A stretch of DNA of 64,000 bases from Acidimicrobiales bacterium (GTDB taxonomy: Bacteria > Actinomycetota > Acidimicrobiia > Acidimicrobiales > MedAcidi-G1), in NCBI GenBank assembly GCA_022452035.1, contig JAKURV010000004.1, positions 1-64,000 of the forward strand, given 5' to 3'. A program made the translations under genes and the position numbers. How positions within the stretch are numbered: position 1 is the first letter of the stretch; each line of letters opens with the position of its first letter. Shown here in pieces: positions 53,362 through 61,931 of this stretch. The notes under the pieces were generated by a model. It was not told where the DNA came from, did no database searches, and saw only the letters and a program-made list of their open reading frames with translations.

Positions 53362-55613
53362 ACGAGACCGGCCGCTACCGCATGCGGGTCCTGGCCATCA
53401 TCGGCCTCTCCATGTTCGCCGCCCTGGGGGCTCGCCTCTGGTACCTGCAGGTCATGGTGAGCGAGCAGGCTATGGCTACCGCCCGGAGCAATATCACGCG
53501 GGTGATCGCCGTACCGGCTCCCCGTGGTCGGATCCTGGACGTCCACGGTCGAACACTGGTCGGGAACCGTCTGACCACCGTGCTGACTATGAACCGCAAC
53601 GAGCTGGACGAGTCAGGATTCGACAAAGACGAGCGGCTAGAGGTGTTCACCGAGATCGCCGTCGAGATCAACCGGTCCGGCCACCTGATGAAGGTCACCG
53701 ACGTAGTACGGGCGTTGGCGGACCCTTCATACGGCAACTATGACGACATCCCGATCGCTCATGATGTGGGCGAGGACCTCCTGGTGTTCTTTGGCGAGCG
53801 CCCGAACCAGTTCCCTGGTGTACGGGTAGCCCAAAGCACGGTGCGTTCCTACCTCTACGGTGATCTGGCCTCCCACGTCTTGGGGTGGGTGGGGCCGGTC
53901 AACGACGCCGAGCTCCGGATACGGCGCCCACCGGACGGCAAGGAGTACCGGCTTCGGGACCAGATCGGCAAGGCTGGCGTTGAGCTCATGTTCGAAGATG
54001 ACCTGCGGGGCCAGGCCGGTCACAAGGTGGTTGAGGTGGACCGCTTGGGGGAGGTCGTGCGGGAACGGCATGACCTGTTCGTTCCTCCGATTCCGGGCGA
54101 TGACCTGGTGCTGTCTATTGACGTCAACGTCCAGTACCTAGTTGAGCGTGAGTTGGAGCGGTCGATCCATCTGGCCCGCACCCGGGAGCCGGACGCCGAT
54201 CCGGACCGACCTGGCCAGCTCCTGCCCGCGTACGACGCCCCTGGCGGCTCGGTCGTCGTACTGGACCCTCGGGTGGGTGACGTAGTGGCTATGGCCTCCT
54301 TCCCGTCGTACGACCCCAATGAGTCGATCGGCGGCTTTAGCTTCGACCGGTGGGCCGAGCTCAACGACCCGGCCAACGATCTCCCCATGTTCAACCGGGC
54401 CATCCAGGGTGAGTACGCCCCCGGTTCCACGTTCAAGCTGTTCACCGCTCACGCGGCGTGGCACGAGGGGGTGTTCGGGGTGGGGGCCGTGCCCCGGGCC
54501 GATGAGCTGTGGGACGACCCGGGTGCTTACGTGCTCCGGAGCTGCGGAGACGTGGATCCCACCGATCCGCCGCCCGGTTGTCGATACCGAAACGCCGGCG
54601 AGAAGCAGTACGAGGCCGTAGACCTGGTCCGGAGCCTTACCGTGTCCAGCGACGTCTACTACTACCAGATCGGGGAGTCGATCTACATCAACCCGGGCCA
54701 CCCCGACACTGCCGTCCAGGATGCTGCGGCCTCCTATGGGATGGGCCTGGATACCGGAGTCACCCTGCCGTTCGAACAGGACGGCTATCTACCGACACCC
54801 CGCAACCGGCGACAGCGGCACGAGGCAAACCCGGTGGCCTTTCCGGAGTGGGGATGGTCGACCGGTGACAACGTGATCACGGCCATTGGCCAGGGAGAGG
54901 TCCTGGTTACGCCGCTGCAGCTTGGTAATGCCTTCGCCACGTTCGCCAACGACGGTGTGCGCTACGCCCCCAACGTGGTGGCTCGGATCATGGACCGTGA
55001 TGGCACGGTGGTTCGGGAGTTCGGACCCCGTGAGTTATCCACGGTCGACATTGACGACGGTTTCCGCCGCCGGGTCCTCGATGGCCTGGCTGGTGTGACG
55101 GCCCACGAGGAGGGCACCGCCTATTGGGCTTTTAATTCAAGGGCCACCGGCGGCAACTATTTCCCGCTGAATCGGTACCCGGTCGCCGGCAAGACCGGAA
55201 CCGCCGAGGTCCGGGGTAAGGCTGACACGTCGATTTTCGCCGCCTTCGGGCCCGCGGACGAACCCACCTACGCCATTGTGGCCGTGCTTGAGGAGGCGGG
55301 CTTCGGGAGCAGCGTCGCCGCACCGCTGGTGGCTCGTATTCTGGCCCCAGTCTTTGAGGGAACGGTTCCCGAGGCGCCCCTAGCCGCCGTCCGCTATGCC
55401 CGCTCGGCGGCTCTCCCCCTGTGCGTGGCCTGGCACGAGTGGCGGACAGGAAACACCCTGGACCGGCTTGAGGCGGCTGATCCCTCTTCCGGGGACGTCG
55501 GCGGACCGGTGCTAGACGCTTCTGGCCAGGTTCGGGTCCGAGGTATCCGGGTGGATTGTGAGGACCTCCTGGACGAGATCCTCGCCGTGTTCCTCGACAA
55601 GGAGTTCGACTGA
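53358..55613 (+). CDS. mrdA: Penicillin-binding protein 2 (peptidoglycan D,D-transpeptidase)
   Basis: A 751-residue class B PBP of the elongasome. One membrane anchor (residues 10-29) is followed by the dimerisation domain and the transpeptidase domain. The catalytic Ser357 is in STFK, SSD is at 430-432, and the KTG motif begins at Lys612. The GTG at 53358 was chosen because it overlaps the mreD stop as GTGA; a longer frame would run back into mreD. The stop overlaps rodA by one base. It cross-links the new wall polymerised by RodA. Confidence 0.95.
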   Translation: MNETGRYRMRVLAIIGLSMFAALGARLWYLQVMVSEQAMATARSNITRVIAVPAPRGRILDVHGRTLVGNRLTTVLTMNRNELDESGFDKDERLEVFTEIAVEINRSGHLMKVTDVVRALADPSYGNYDDIPIAHDVGEDLLVFFGERPNQFPGVRVAQSTVRSYLYGDLASHVLGWVGPVNDAELRIRRPPDGKEYRLRDQIGKAGVELMFEDDLRGQAGHKVVEVDRLGEVVRERHDLFVPPIPGDDLVLSIDVNVQYLVERELERSIHLARTREPDADPDRPGQLLPAYDAPGGSVVVLDPRVGDVVAMASFPSYDPNESIGGFSFDRWAELNDPANDLPMFNRAIQGEYAPGSTFKLFTAHAAWHEGVFGVGAVPRADELWDDPGAYVLRSCGDVDPTDPPPGCRYRNAGEKQYEAVDLVRSLTVSSDVYYYQIGESIYINPGHPDTAVQDAAASYGMGLDTGVTLPFEQDGYLPTPRNRRQRHEANPVAFPEWGWSTGDNVITAIGQGEVLVTPLQLGNAFATFANDGVRYAPNVVARIMDRDGTVVREFGPRELSTVDIDDGFRRRVLDGLAGVTAHEEGTAYWAFNSRATGGNYFPLNRYPVAGKTGTAEVRGKADTSIFAAFGPADEPTYAIVAVLEEAGFGSSVAAPLVARILAPVFEGTVPEAPLAAVRYARSAALPLCVAWHEWRTGNTLDRLEAADPSSGDVGGPVLDASGQVRVRGIRVDCEDLLDEILAVFLDKEFD

Positions 55614-56752
55614 TGGTCGACCTCCGTCGCCCGGACTTCGACCGGCCGAAAGTTCTACGTCACGTCGACTTGGTGCTGCCGGTCCTGGCTCTCGCGGTTT
55701 CCCTGGTCGGGGTACTGATGGTCTACTCAGCCACCCGAGGCCCGGTCACCGAGATCCGGCCGGGCGAGACCTTCTACCTCGGACGGCAGGCCCGGATGGT
55801 GGCCGTAGGCCTGGCCTCCATGGTGGTAGCCGCCTGGTTTGGCCACCGTCGACTCCAGCGCTTGGTTCCCCTGGTCTACCTGGCCACCCTGGGGGTCCTG
55901 GTGGCCGTCCTGGTGGTCGGCATTGAGGTGAAGGGCGCCAGGGCGTGGTTTCAGGTCGCGGGCAATCAATTCCAACCGTCGGAGCTGGGAAAGGTGGTGC
56001 TCATCCTTACCCTGGCCGCTTGGTTGGGTCGGACCGAGGAACCCAGCGGACAGAGGGTTGCCGGAGCGGTAGCGCTGGCTGGGCTCCCCGTCGTGCTGAT
56101 CGTCCTCCAGCCAGACCTTGGCACCGTGCTGGTCTACGGGGCTATCGCGGTCGGGATGGTGCTGGTGGCCGGCGCCAAGGGCCGGCACCTCCTCATCCTG
56201 GGTCTGCTCCTGCTAACCGGTCTTGTGGGCGTCTTACGGTCTGAGGTACTAGAGGACTATCAGGTCCGGCGGCTAATGGTCTTCGTGGACGAGGAGACGG
56301 ACACGGCGGCCAGCTACAACCTGGAACAGGCCCAGGTGGCTATCGGCAATGGTGGGCTGACGGGCCGTGGGTTGTTCCAAGGAACCCAGAACAACTCCGA
56401 GCTAGTTCCCGAACAGCAGACCGACTTCATATTCACCGTGGTGGCCGAAGAGACGGGGTTCGTGGGAAGCGCCCTTGTGCTGGGCATCGTGGGTCTACTC
56501 CTCCTACGGGTGTGGCGGATCGGTCGCCTTGCCGACGACCGCTTCGGCATGCTGGTCTCGGCTGGGGTGTACACCATGCTCCTGTTCCAGGTGTTCCAGA
56601 GCGTCGGGATGTCGACCGGAATCATGCCCATCACCGGAATCCCGTTCCCGTTGGTCAGCTACGGCGGATCATCTGTAGTGACGACGTTCATCTCACTTGG
56701 CCTCGTCCAGAGCGTGCATATGCGTCGCCACGAGCGCCAGGTCGGTGCCTGA
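55613..56752 (+). CDS. rodA: Peptidoglycan glycosyltransferase RodA (SEDS family)
   Basis: A 379-residue polytopic SEDS polymerase with about ten membrane helices. VLMVYSATRGP near the N-terminus, NQFQPSELGKVVLI and PFPLVSYGGSSVVTTFISLG near the C-terminus are family signatures. FTVVAEETGFVGS precedes the last helices. The ATG shares one base with the mrdA stop (TGATG), so the polymerase and its partner transpeptidase are coupled. RodA rather than FtsW is preferred because of the mre/mrdA context. Confidence 0.94.
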   Translation: MVDLRRPDFDRPKVLRHVDLVLPVLALAVSLVGVLMVYSATRGPVTEIRPGETFYLGRQARMVAVGLASMVVAAWFGHRRLQRLVPLVYLATLGVLVAVLVVGIEVKGARAWFQVAGNQFQPSELGKVVLILTLAAWLGRTEEPSGQRVAGAVALAGLPVVLIVLQPDLGTVLVYGAIAVGMVLVAGAKGRHLLILGLLLLTGLVGVLRSEVLEDYQVRRLMVFVDEETDTAASYNLEQAQVAIGNGGLTGRGLFQGTQNNSELVPEQQTDFIFTVVAEETGFVGSALVLGIVGLLLLRVWRIGRLADDRFGMLVSAGVYTMLLFQVFQSVGMSTGIMPITGIPFPLVSYGGSSVVTTFISLGLVQSVHMRRHERQVGA

Positions 56753-56798
56753 ACGGGGTCGGCGAACCCCCGAGGTCCCCAAGCGCTGGGTTGGTGGA

Positions 56799-56804
56799 TA
56801 CGCT
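56799..56804 (+). promoter_or_regulatory. Putative -10 hexamer of a leaderless radical SAM transcript
   Basis: TACGCT ends 8 bases before the ATG at 56813, in the 60-base gap after rodA. Confidence 0.45.
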
Positions 56805-56812
56805 GGCCAATC

Positions 56813-58786
56813 ATGAGTTCGCTTTGGCTCGAACTCGAACGTGTCCTCGGCGAGGTCCAGAAGCCGGCCCGCTACATCGGATGTGAGGACGGGATGACCG
56901 TCCCGGTCCACCACCCGGACAGGGTGGCCTGGCTCCTCGTCTACCCGGACACCTACGAGGTCGGCCTTCCCAATCAGGGTCTACAGATCCTGTACGAGAT
57001 CCTCAACGAACGGCCCGATGCGGTGGCCGAGCGGAGTTACGCGCCCTGGACTGACATGGCAGCCGTGCTCCGGCGTGAGGGGCTCCCGCTGTTTTCGGTG
57101 GATACCCACCGCCCGGCCGCCGACTTCGACGTGTTGGCTTTCAACTTGTCCGCCGAGCTCGTCTACACCAACGTCCTGGAATGTTTGGACCTGGCGGGAA
57201 TTCCGCTCCGAACGAGCGACCGCAACGCCGGGCATCCGCTGGTGCTGGTGGGCGGGCACTGCTCTTACAACCCGGAGCCTCTGGCCGACTTCATTGACGC
57301 AGCGGTACTGGGCGACGGCGAAGAGGTGGTGGCCGAGATTACCGAAACGGTGACTGCGTGGAGGGCCGAAGGACACGGCTCCCGAAGCGGCCTCCTACGA
57401 CGCCTGGCGAGCGTGCCCGGCGTGTACGTCCCCTCGCTGTACCGGGCGGAGTTCGATGAGGGAATCCTGACGTCGATCACCCCGCTGGACGACGCCCCGC
57501 CAGTGGTCGAGAAGCGCACGGTGGCCGACCTGGCCGACTGGCCATACCCGAAGCGGCAACTGGTGCCGCTGACCGAGGTGGTCCACGACCGTCTCAATGT
57601 CGAGGTCTTCCGGGGATGCACCCGGGGCTGCCGGTTCTGCCAGGCCGGGATGATCACCCGCCCGGTCCGGGAACGGCCCGCCGACCAGGTACGGACCATG
57701 GTGACTGAGGGCCTCCGCCGGACCGGCTATGACGAGGTAGCCCTGACGTCGTTGAGCACCGCCGACTTCAGCGGAATCGAGCAGGTGGTAGCCGAGACGG
57801 TGGCCGATGATGCCTGTGGCCAGGTGTCAGTCTCGCTTCCCAGCCTGCGGGTGGACGCCTTCACGGTGGGGATTGCCGCCGAGATCCAACGGGCTCGGAG
57901 GACCGGACTGACTTTCGCCCCGGAGGCTGGTAGCTGGCGTATGCGCCAGGTCATCAACAAGCTCATCAGCGAAGAGGACCTCTACGCAGCGGTGGAGTCG
58001 GCCTACTCACAGGGATGGCGCCGGGTGAAGCTGTACTTCCTGACCGGCCTGCCCACCGAGACCGACGAGGACACACTGGGGATCTTGGAGATGGCCCGAC
58101 GGTGCGTGGAGGTGGGCCGGGTCCACCAGCACAACCCGTCGGTCACCGTCTCGGTCGGAGGCTTTGTCCCTAAGCCATTCACCCCGTTCCAATGGTTTGG
58201 GCAGAACACCGAGCGGGAACTCCGGCGCAAGGTCGGGCTCCTTCGCGACGAGCTGAAGCGCCGCCCGAAGACTTACCGGGGTGTCCAGTTGAAGTGGCAT
58301 GACGCCCGGGCATCGGTGGTTGAGGGGCTCATGAGTCGGGGCGATCGGCGTCTTGGGGCGATCATCGAGGACGTGTGGCGATCCGGAGGCGTCTTCCAGG
58401 AGTGGAGCGAACACTTCGACATACGCCTCTGGGAGGATGCGCTGGATCGTCACGGGCTATCTCTTGAGGACTTCGTGTACCGGCACCGCACCGAGGACGA
58501 GGTGTTGCCCTGGGATCACCTGTCGGCCGGCCTCCACAAGGACTTCCTGTGGCAGGACTGGCGCGATGCCTTGGAGGCGGTCGGGTTGGAGGACTGCCGC
58601 TGGACTCCCTGTTACGACTGCGGGGCCTGTACCGGCTACGGGATCGAGCACGTGGTTGCGTCGGCCGTCCCCCCGGCCGGCGGAAGCCAGGGCACCGGTC
58701 AGGACCTGAGCACAGGGGGAACGGTGCCGGTCATGCTCCGAACGCGCCCGTCGGCCGACCAGAGTCCCGAAGCGGTGGGTGTGTAA
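56813..58786 (+). CDS. B12-binding-like radical SAM protein of the TIGR03960 family
   Basis: A 657-residue protein. The N-terminal 200 residues resemble a cobalamin-binding-type domain. The radical SAM core has the cluster cysteines Cys269, Cys273 and Cys276 in CTRGCRFCQAG. The C-terminal region contains a further CYDCGACTGYG cysteine cluster. This family is typically encoded next to the DUF2344 protein that follows here (TAATG overlap) and to an RNase E/G gene. Its reaction is not established; an RNA or tRNA modification is the usual suspicion. The ATG has TACGCT 8 bases upstream. Confidence 0.9.
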   Translation: MSSLWLELERVLGEVQKPARYIGCEDGMTVPVHHPDRVAWLLVYPDTYEVGLPNQGLQILYEILNERPDAVAERSYAPWTDMAAVLRREGLPLFSVDTHRPAADFDVLAFNLSAELVYTNVLECLDLAGIPLRTSDRNAGHPLVLVGGHCSYNPEPLADFIDAAVLGDGEEVVAEITETVTAWRAEGHGSRSGLLRRLASVPGVYVPSLYRAEFDEGILTSITPLDDAPPVVEKRTVADLADWPYPKRQLVPLTEVVHDRLNVEVFRGCTRGCRFCQAGMITRPVRERPADQVRTMVTEGLRRTGYDEVALTSLSTADFSGIEQVVAETVADDACGQVSVSLPSLRVDAFTVGIAAEIQRARRTGLTFAPEAGSWRMRQVINKLISEEDLYAAVESAYSQGWRRVKLYFLTGLPTETDEDTLGILEMARRCVEVGRVHQHNPSVTVSVGGFVPKPFTPFQWFGQNTERELRRKVGLLRDELKRRPKTYRGVQLKWHDARASVVEGLMSRGDRRLGAIIEDVWRSGGVFQEWSEHFDIRLWEDALDRHGLSLEDFVYRHRTEDEVLPWDHLSAGLHKDFLWQDWRDALEAVGLEDCRWTPCYDCGACTGYGIEHVVASAVPPAGGSQGTGQDLSTGGTVPVMLRTRPSADQSPEAVGV

Positions 58787-59511
58787 TGAGGGTTCGGATT
58801 CGCTTCCACAAGAAAGGCAAAGTCCGCTTTACGAGCCACCGCGACGTGGCCCGGATCTGGGAACGGGCGCTGCGGAAGGCTGAGGTGGCGGTGTCCTACA
58901 GCCAGGGGTTCTCCCCCCGGCCGAAGCTCTCGTTCGGACTGGCCCTGTCGACCGGTCACGAGTCAGAGGCCGAGTTCCTCGACCTCGAACTGGCCGGGGA
59001 GATCGCCGAGGCGGGGGAGTGGACCCCTGAGCGGGGTGTGGCGATGGCCGCTCGTCTGAGTAGCGCGCTGCCAGTGGGTCTCGACGTGGTCGCTGTGGCC
59101 CCTATCGAGAAAGGTGATTCGCTCCAGAAGGCCGTGATGGCCTGTACATGGTCTATCGAAGTCGACCATGTCGACCGGGCTGGAGCGGAAGCGTGGGTGG
59201 CCGACGTGCTGGCCCGCGAGGAGATCGTCGTCGAGCGCGAGCGTAAGGGACGGCCGGTGGTCGATGACCTCCGCCCCCACGTGCTTTCACTGGACGTCGC
59301 CGGGACGACGGAAACCGGGGTTCGCCTACTGGCTGACCTAGGGACCCAACCCCGAGCACTCAGGCCAACCGAGCTGTTGGCGGCGGTGGATCCGCCGCTC
59401 ACGGCGCGAACTGTGTGCAGGATGCACCAATGGATGTCGCAGGGAGACGACCGCGAGGAGCCGCTAATGGCCCCGGTCTGCCCTGCCCCGTCGGCGAGCG
59501 TGTCGACGTGA
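58786..59511 (+). CDS. DUF2344/TIGR03936 family protein, partner of the radical SAM protein
   Basis: A 241-residue protein. The start RIRFHKKGKVRFTSHRDVARIWERA and the SYSQGFSPRPKLSFG block identify the family found fused to or next to TIGR03960 radical SAM proteins. Its ATG shares one base with the previous stop (TAATG). The basic N-terminal half suggests RNA binding. Function unknown; the conserved pairing suggests it presents the substrate to the radical SAM enzyme. Confidence 0.88.
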   Translation: MRVRIRFHKKGKVRFTSHRDVARIWERALRKAEVAVSYSQGFSPRPKLSFGLALSTGHESEAEFLDLELAGEIAEAGEWTPERGVAMAARLSSALPVGLDVVAVAPIEKGDSLQKAVMACTWSIEVDHVDRAGAEAWVADVLAREEIVVERERKGRPVVDDLRPHVLSLDVAGTTETGVRLLADLGTQPRALRPTELLAAVDPPLTARTVCRMHQWMSQGDDREEPLMAPVCPAPSASVST

Positions 59512-59529
59512 TGAGAAGGGAAACAACCA

Positions 59530-61215
59530 ATGTCCGAGAATACGGGCGACGAGCGACGGACCGAAGCGGTCCGTCCGTCCGACACAACGAGCAGCGGAGC
59601 GGCTGAGGCGTCACTGGCTCCTAAGGTCGGTGATAGCCGACCGGCTCCTAAGGTCGGTGATAGCCGACCGGCTCCTAAGGTCGGTGATAGCCGACCGGCG
59701 GCCGGTGGAGACAGCGGCGACGGCCAACCGGGCTCCGGCGGAGGGCGTCGACGTCGACGACGAAGGGGCGGCCGCGGTCGCAGTGGCGGGGGCCAGCAGG
59801 GCGACAACCAGGGCCGGCAGGGCCGGGGTAATCGTCCCGTGGAGGCCGTTACCGATGATGGACCGTTAGAGCTGGACGAGGACACCCTCAAGCGACGACG
59901 AGGCCGGGAGCGGCGAGGCAAGCCAATCGGTCGGTACCTCATGTGCGTCAGTGTCAACGGCGGCGTGACCCAGATCGCCGTGCTGGAGGGGCGACAGCTC
60001 ATCGAGCACTACCTGTCTCGTCCGGCCGACGACGTCAGCGAGATCCACGGCAACGTCTACCTAGCCAAGGTCCAGAATGTGCTGCCCGGCATGGAAGCGG
60101 CGTTCGTGGATATCGGCACGCCTAAGAACGCAGTGCTCTACCAGGGCGACCTCCAGTACACAGACACCGACTTCGAGGGCAAGGGCCGGCCTCGCATTGA
60201 GCAAGTCCTGAAGTCAAAGCAGACGATCCTGGCTCAGGTCACCAAGAACCCGATCGCCCACAAGGGGGCCCGGCTGACTCAGGAGGTTTCCCTCCCCGGC
60301 CGGTTCGTGGTGCTGGTGCCCAACAGCACCACCTATGGGATTTCCAAGCGCCTGTCAGATTCCGAGAGGAAACGCCTCCGGTCGATCTTGGATCGAACCA
60401 AGCCCAAGCAGCACGGGATCATCGTGCGGACGGCCGCCGAGGGCATCACCGCTGAGGAGATCGAGCGAGACGTCCGTCGCCTAGTCCAGCAGTGGGAGGA
60501 GATTGAGGCCCTGTCCGGGCGGTCGCAATCCCCGAGCCTCTTGTACCGCGAGCCCGAAATGGCCTTCCGGTTCATCCGCGAGGAGTTCAACAAGGACTTT
60601 CGAGGCGTGGTCATCGATGATCCGGAGATGTTCGAGAGGGTCCGGACCTACGTGGAGAGCGTCAACCCGGCCCTGGCAGACCGGATCACCTACCACGACC
60701 CGGAGACCGAGTCCCTGCCCCTGTTCGAGCGCCACCACGTGCACGAGCAGCTGCGTAAGGCTCTGGATCGCAAGGTGTGGCTGCCATCGGGCGGATCGCT
60801 GATCATCGAGCACACCGAAGCCCTGACGGTGATCGACGTCAATACGGGTAAGAACGTTGGGCGGTCGAGCCTTGAGGAGACCGTGTTCCGAAACAACCTG
60901 GAAGCTGCCGAGGAGATTGCCCGCCAACTCCGGCTCCGTGACATCGGCGGCATCATCGTGATCGACTTTGTTGACATGGAGGTCAAGGCGAACCGGGAGG
61001 CTGTGGCCACCACGTTGCGTTCTTCCCTGGGTCGGGACAAGACCCGGACCCAGGTCTTCGATATCTCCGAACTGGGCCTAGTGGAGATGACTCGCAAGCG
61101 GATCGGAGAGGGCCTACTGGAGTCGTTCGCCACCGCGTGTGAGGACTGTCGGGGTCGGGGTCGGATTCTGGACGACGACCTCCTAGCCGGATCAGGTCGG
61201 GCAGGCCGCCGGTGA
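59530..61215 (+). CDS. rng: Ribonuclease E/G family endoribonuclease
   Basis: A 561-residue RNase E/G. Residues 1-125 are low-complexity, with a threefold nine-residue repeat (30-56) and Arg/Gly-rich stretches. The S1 domain includes GNVYLAKVQNVLPGMEAAFVDIG. The catalytic region has VIDVNTGKNVG and IIVIDFVDM, with metal-binding Asp residues. The zinc-link cysteines are 537 and 540 (CEDC). An extended disordered N-terminus is common in actinobacterial RNase E, so rne is an equally valid name. The ATG follows AAGGGA at eight bases. It matures rRNA and degrades mRNA. Confidence 0.93.
   Translation: MSENTGDERRTEAVRPSDTTSSGAAEASLAPKVGDSRPAPKVGDSRPAPKVGDSRPAAGGDSGDGQPGSGGGRRRRRRRGGRGRSGGGQQGDNQGRQGRGNRPVEAVTDDGPLELDEDTLKRRRGRERRGKPIGRYLMCVSVNGGVTQIAVLEGRQLIEHYLSRPADDVSEIHGNVYLAKVQNVLPGMEAAFVDIGTPKNAVLYQGDLQYTDTDFEGKGRPRIEQVLKSKQTILAQVTKNPIAHKGARLTQEVSLPGRFVVLVPNSTTYGISKRLSDSERKRLRSILDRTKPKQHGIIVRTAAEGITAEEIERDVRRLVQQWEEIEALSGRSQSPSLLYREPEMAFRFIREEFNKDFRGVVIDDPEMFERVRTYVESVNPALADRITYHDPETESLPLFERHHVHEQLRKALDRKVWLPSGGSLIIEHTEALTVIDVNTGKNVGRSSLEETVFRNNLEAAEEIARQLRLRDIGGIIVIDFVDMEVKANREAVATTLRSSLGRDKTRTQVFDISELGLVEMTRKRIGEGLLESFATACEDCRGRGRILDDDLLAGSGRAGRR
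59617..59697 (+). repeat. Three perfect 27-bp tandem repeats, each with an internal hairpin
   Basis: The unit (59617-59643, 59644-59670, 59671-59697) encodes APKVGDSRP three times in the RNase E/G N-terminus. Each unit contains GGTCGG, loop TGATAG, CCGACC, a perfect six-base-pair stem. The copies are identical at the DNA level, which implies recent expansion or constraint on the nucleotide sequence. Confidence 0.95.
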
Positions 61216-61281
61216 GCGGTATTGGACCGTGCTGCAGGTAACCGTCACTCTGGAGGCGGTGGCGCCATCGATGGCCCCGGA

Positions 61282-61287
61282 TAACCT
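61282..61287 (+). promoter_or_regulatory. Putative -10 hexamer of a leaderless rplU transcript
   Basis: TAACCT ends 9 bases before the ATG at 61297. The 81-base gap after the RNase gene holds no other feature I can support. Confidence 0.45.
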
Positions 61288-61296
61288 GACCGCACT

Positions 61297-61605
61297 ATGT
61301 ACGCAGTGATCGCCACTGGTGGAAAGCAGTACCGGGTCGAGGAGGGCCAGCGGGTTCTCGTCGAACGCCTGGGAGCCGTGGGCGGCGACGTCGAGTTGAC
61401 CCCCGTGATGGTGGTGGACGGCGACGACGTGTTGGCTACCCCGGAGGCCCTCGCCGGTTCGAGCGTGTCGGTCCGCATCGTGGGAGACGCCAAGGCACCC
61501 AAGATCAGGGGCTTCACCTACAAGAACAAGAGCAACCAGCGTCGCCGGTGGGGCCACCGCCAACATTTGGCCGAGATCGAAATTACCGGGATCACGAGGG
61601 GCTAA
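61297..61605 (+). CDS. rplU: 50S ribosomal protein L21
   Basis: A 102-residue ribosomal protein bL21. [17 protein letters not shown] at the N-terminus and [18 protein letters not shown] near the C-terminus are family signatures. It is followed 4 bases later by rpmA, and the pair ends at the strong terminator at 61900. The RNase E/G-rplU-rpmA-obgE order is typical. Confidence 0.97.
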   Translation: MYAVIATGGKQYRVEEGQRVLVERLGAVGGDVELTPVMVVDGDDVLATPEALAGSSVSVRIVGDAKAPKIRGFTYKNKSNQRRRWGHRQHLAEIEITGITRG

Positions 61606-61609
61606 AGAC

Positions 61610-61861
61610 ATGTCCAAGACCAAGGGCGGCGGCTCGACCCGCAACGGCCGCGACTCCAACGCACAGCGACTAGGGGTCAAGGTCTACGACGGCGGTCGGG
61701 TTAGTGCCGGCAGCATCCTGGTCCGGCAGCGGGGCACCAAGTTCCATCCGGGCCACAACGTGGGCCTGGGCGGCGACGACACACTGTTCGCCACAGCCGA
61801 CGGCGTGGTGAAGTTCGGCCGACGGGCTGGCCGCAAGCTGGTGGACGTCCTCACCGACTGA
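61610..61861 (+). CDS. rpmA: 50S ribosomal protein L27
   Basis: An 83-residue ribosomal protein bL27. [23 protein letters not shown] and the [10 protein letters not shown] block identify it. The N-terminus reaches the peptidyl-transferase centre; no cleavable N-terminal extension is present. ATG 4 bases after rplU; a GC-rich hairpin follows 38 bases after the stop. Confidence 0.97.
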   Translation: MSKTKGGGSTRNGRDSNAQRLGVKVYDGGRVSAGSILVRQRGTKFHPGHNVGLGGDDTLFATADGVVKFGRRAGRKLVDVLTD

Positions 61862-61899
61862 CGCGACCGGATCCCAGTCGCCGTAGCCGAGCGATGGAA

Positions 61900-61922
61900 G
61901 ACGCACCGCCTGGCGGTGCGTC
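61900..61922. terminator. Strong terminator after rpmA, shared with convergent dgt
   Basis: GACGCACCGC (61900-61909), loop CTG, GCGGTGCGTC (61913-61922): ten perfect base pairs, followed by GTTTCGCGTTT. It lies between the convergent rpmA and dgt genes, 9 bases from the dgt stop. Confidence 0.8.
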
Positions 61923-61931
61923 GTTTCGCGT

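Noticed and set aside
59617..59697. Possible short CRISPR array
   Set aside because: The three repeats are directly adjacent without spacers, in frame, and encode part of the RNase E/G N-terminus.
58956..60002. A 348-codon minus-strand open frame
   Set aside because: It is antisense to the DUF2344 and RNase E/G genes; the Arg/Pro/Ser-rich translation mirrors the repeat region opposite.
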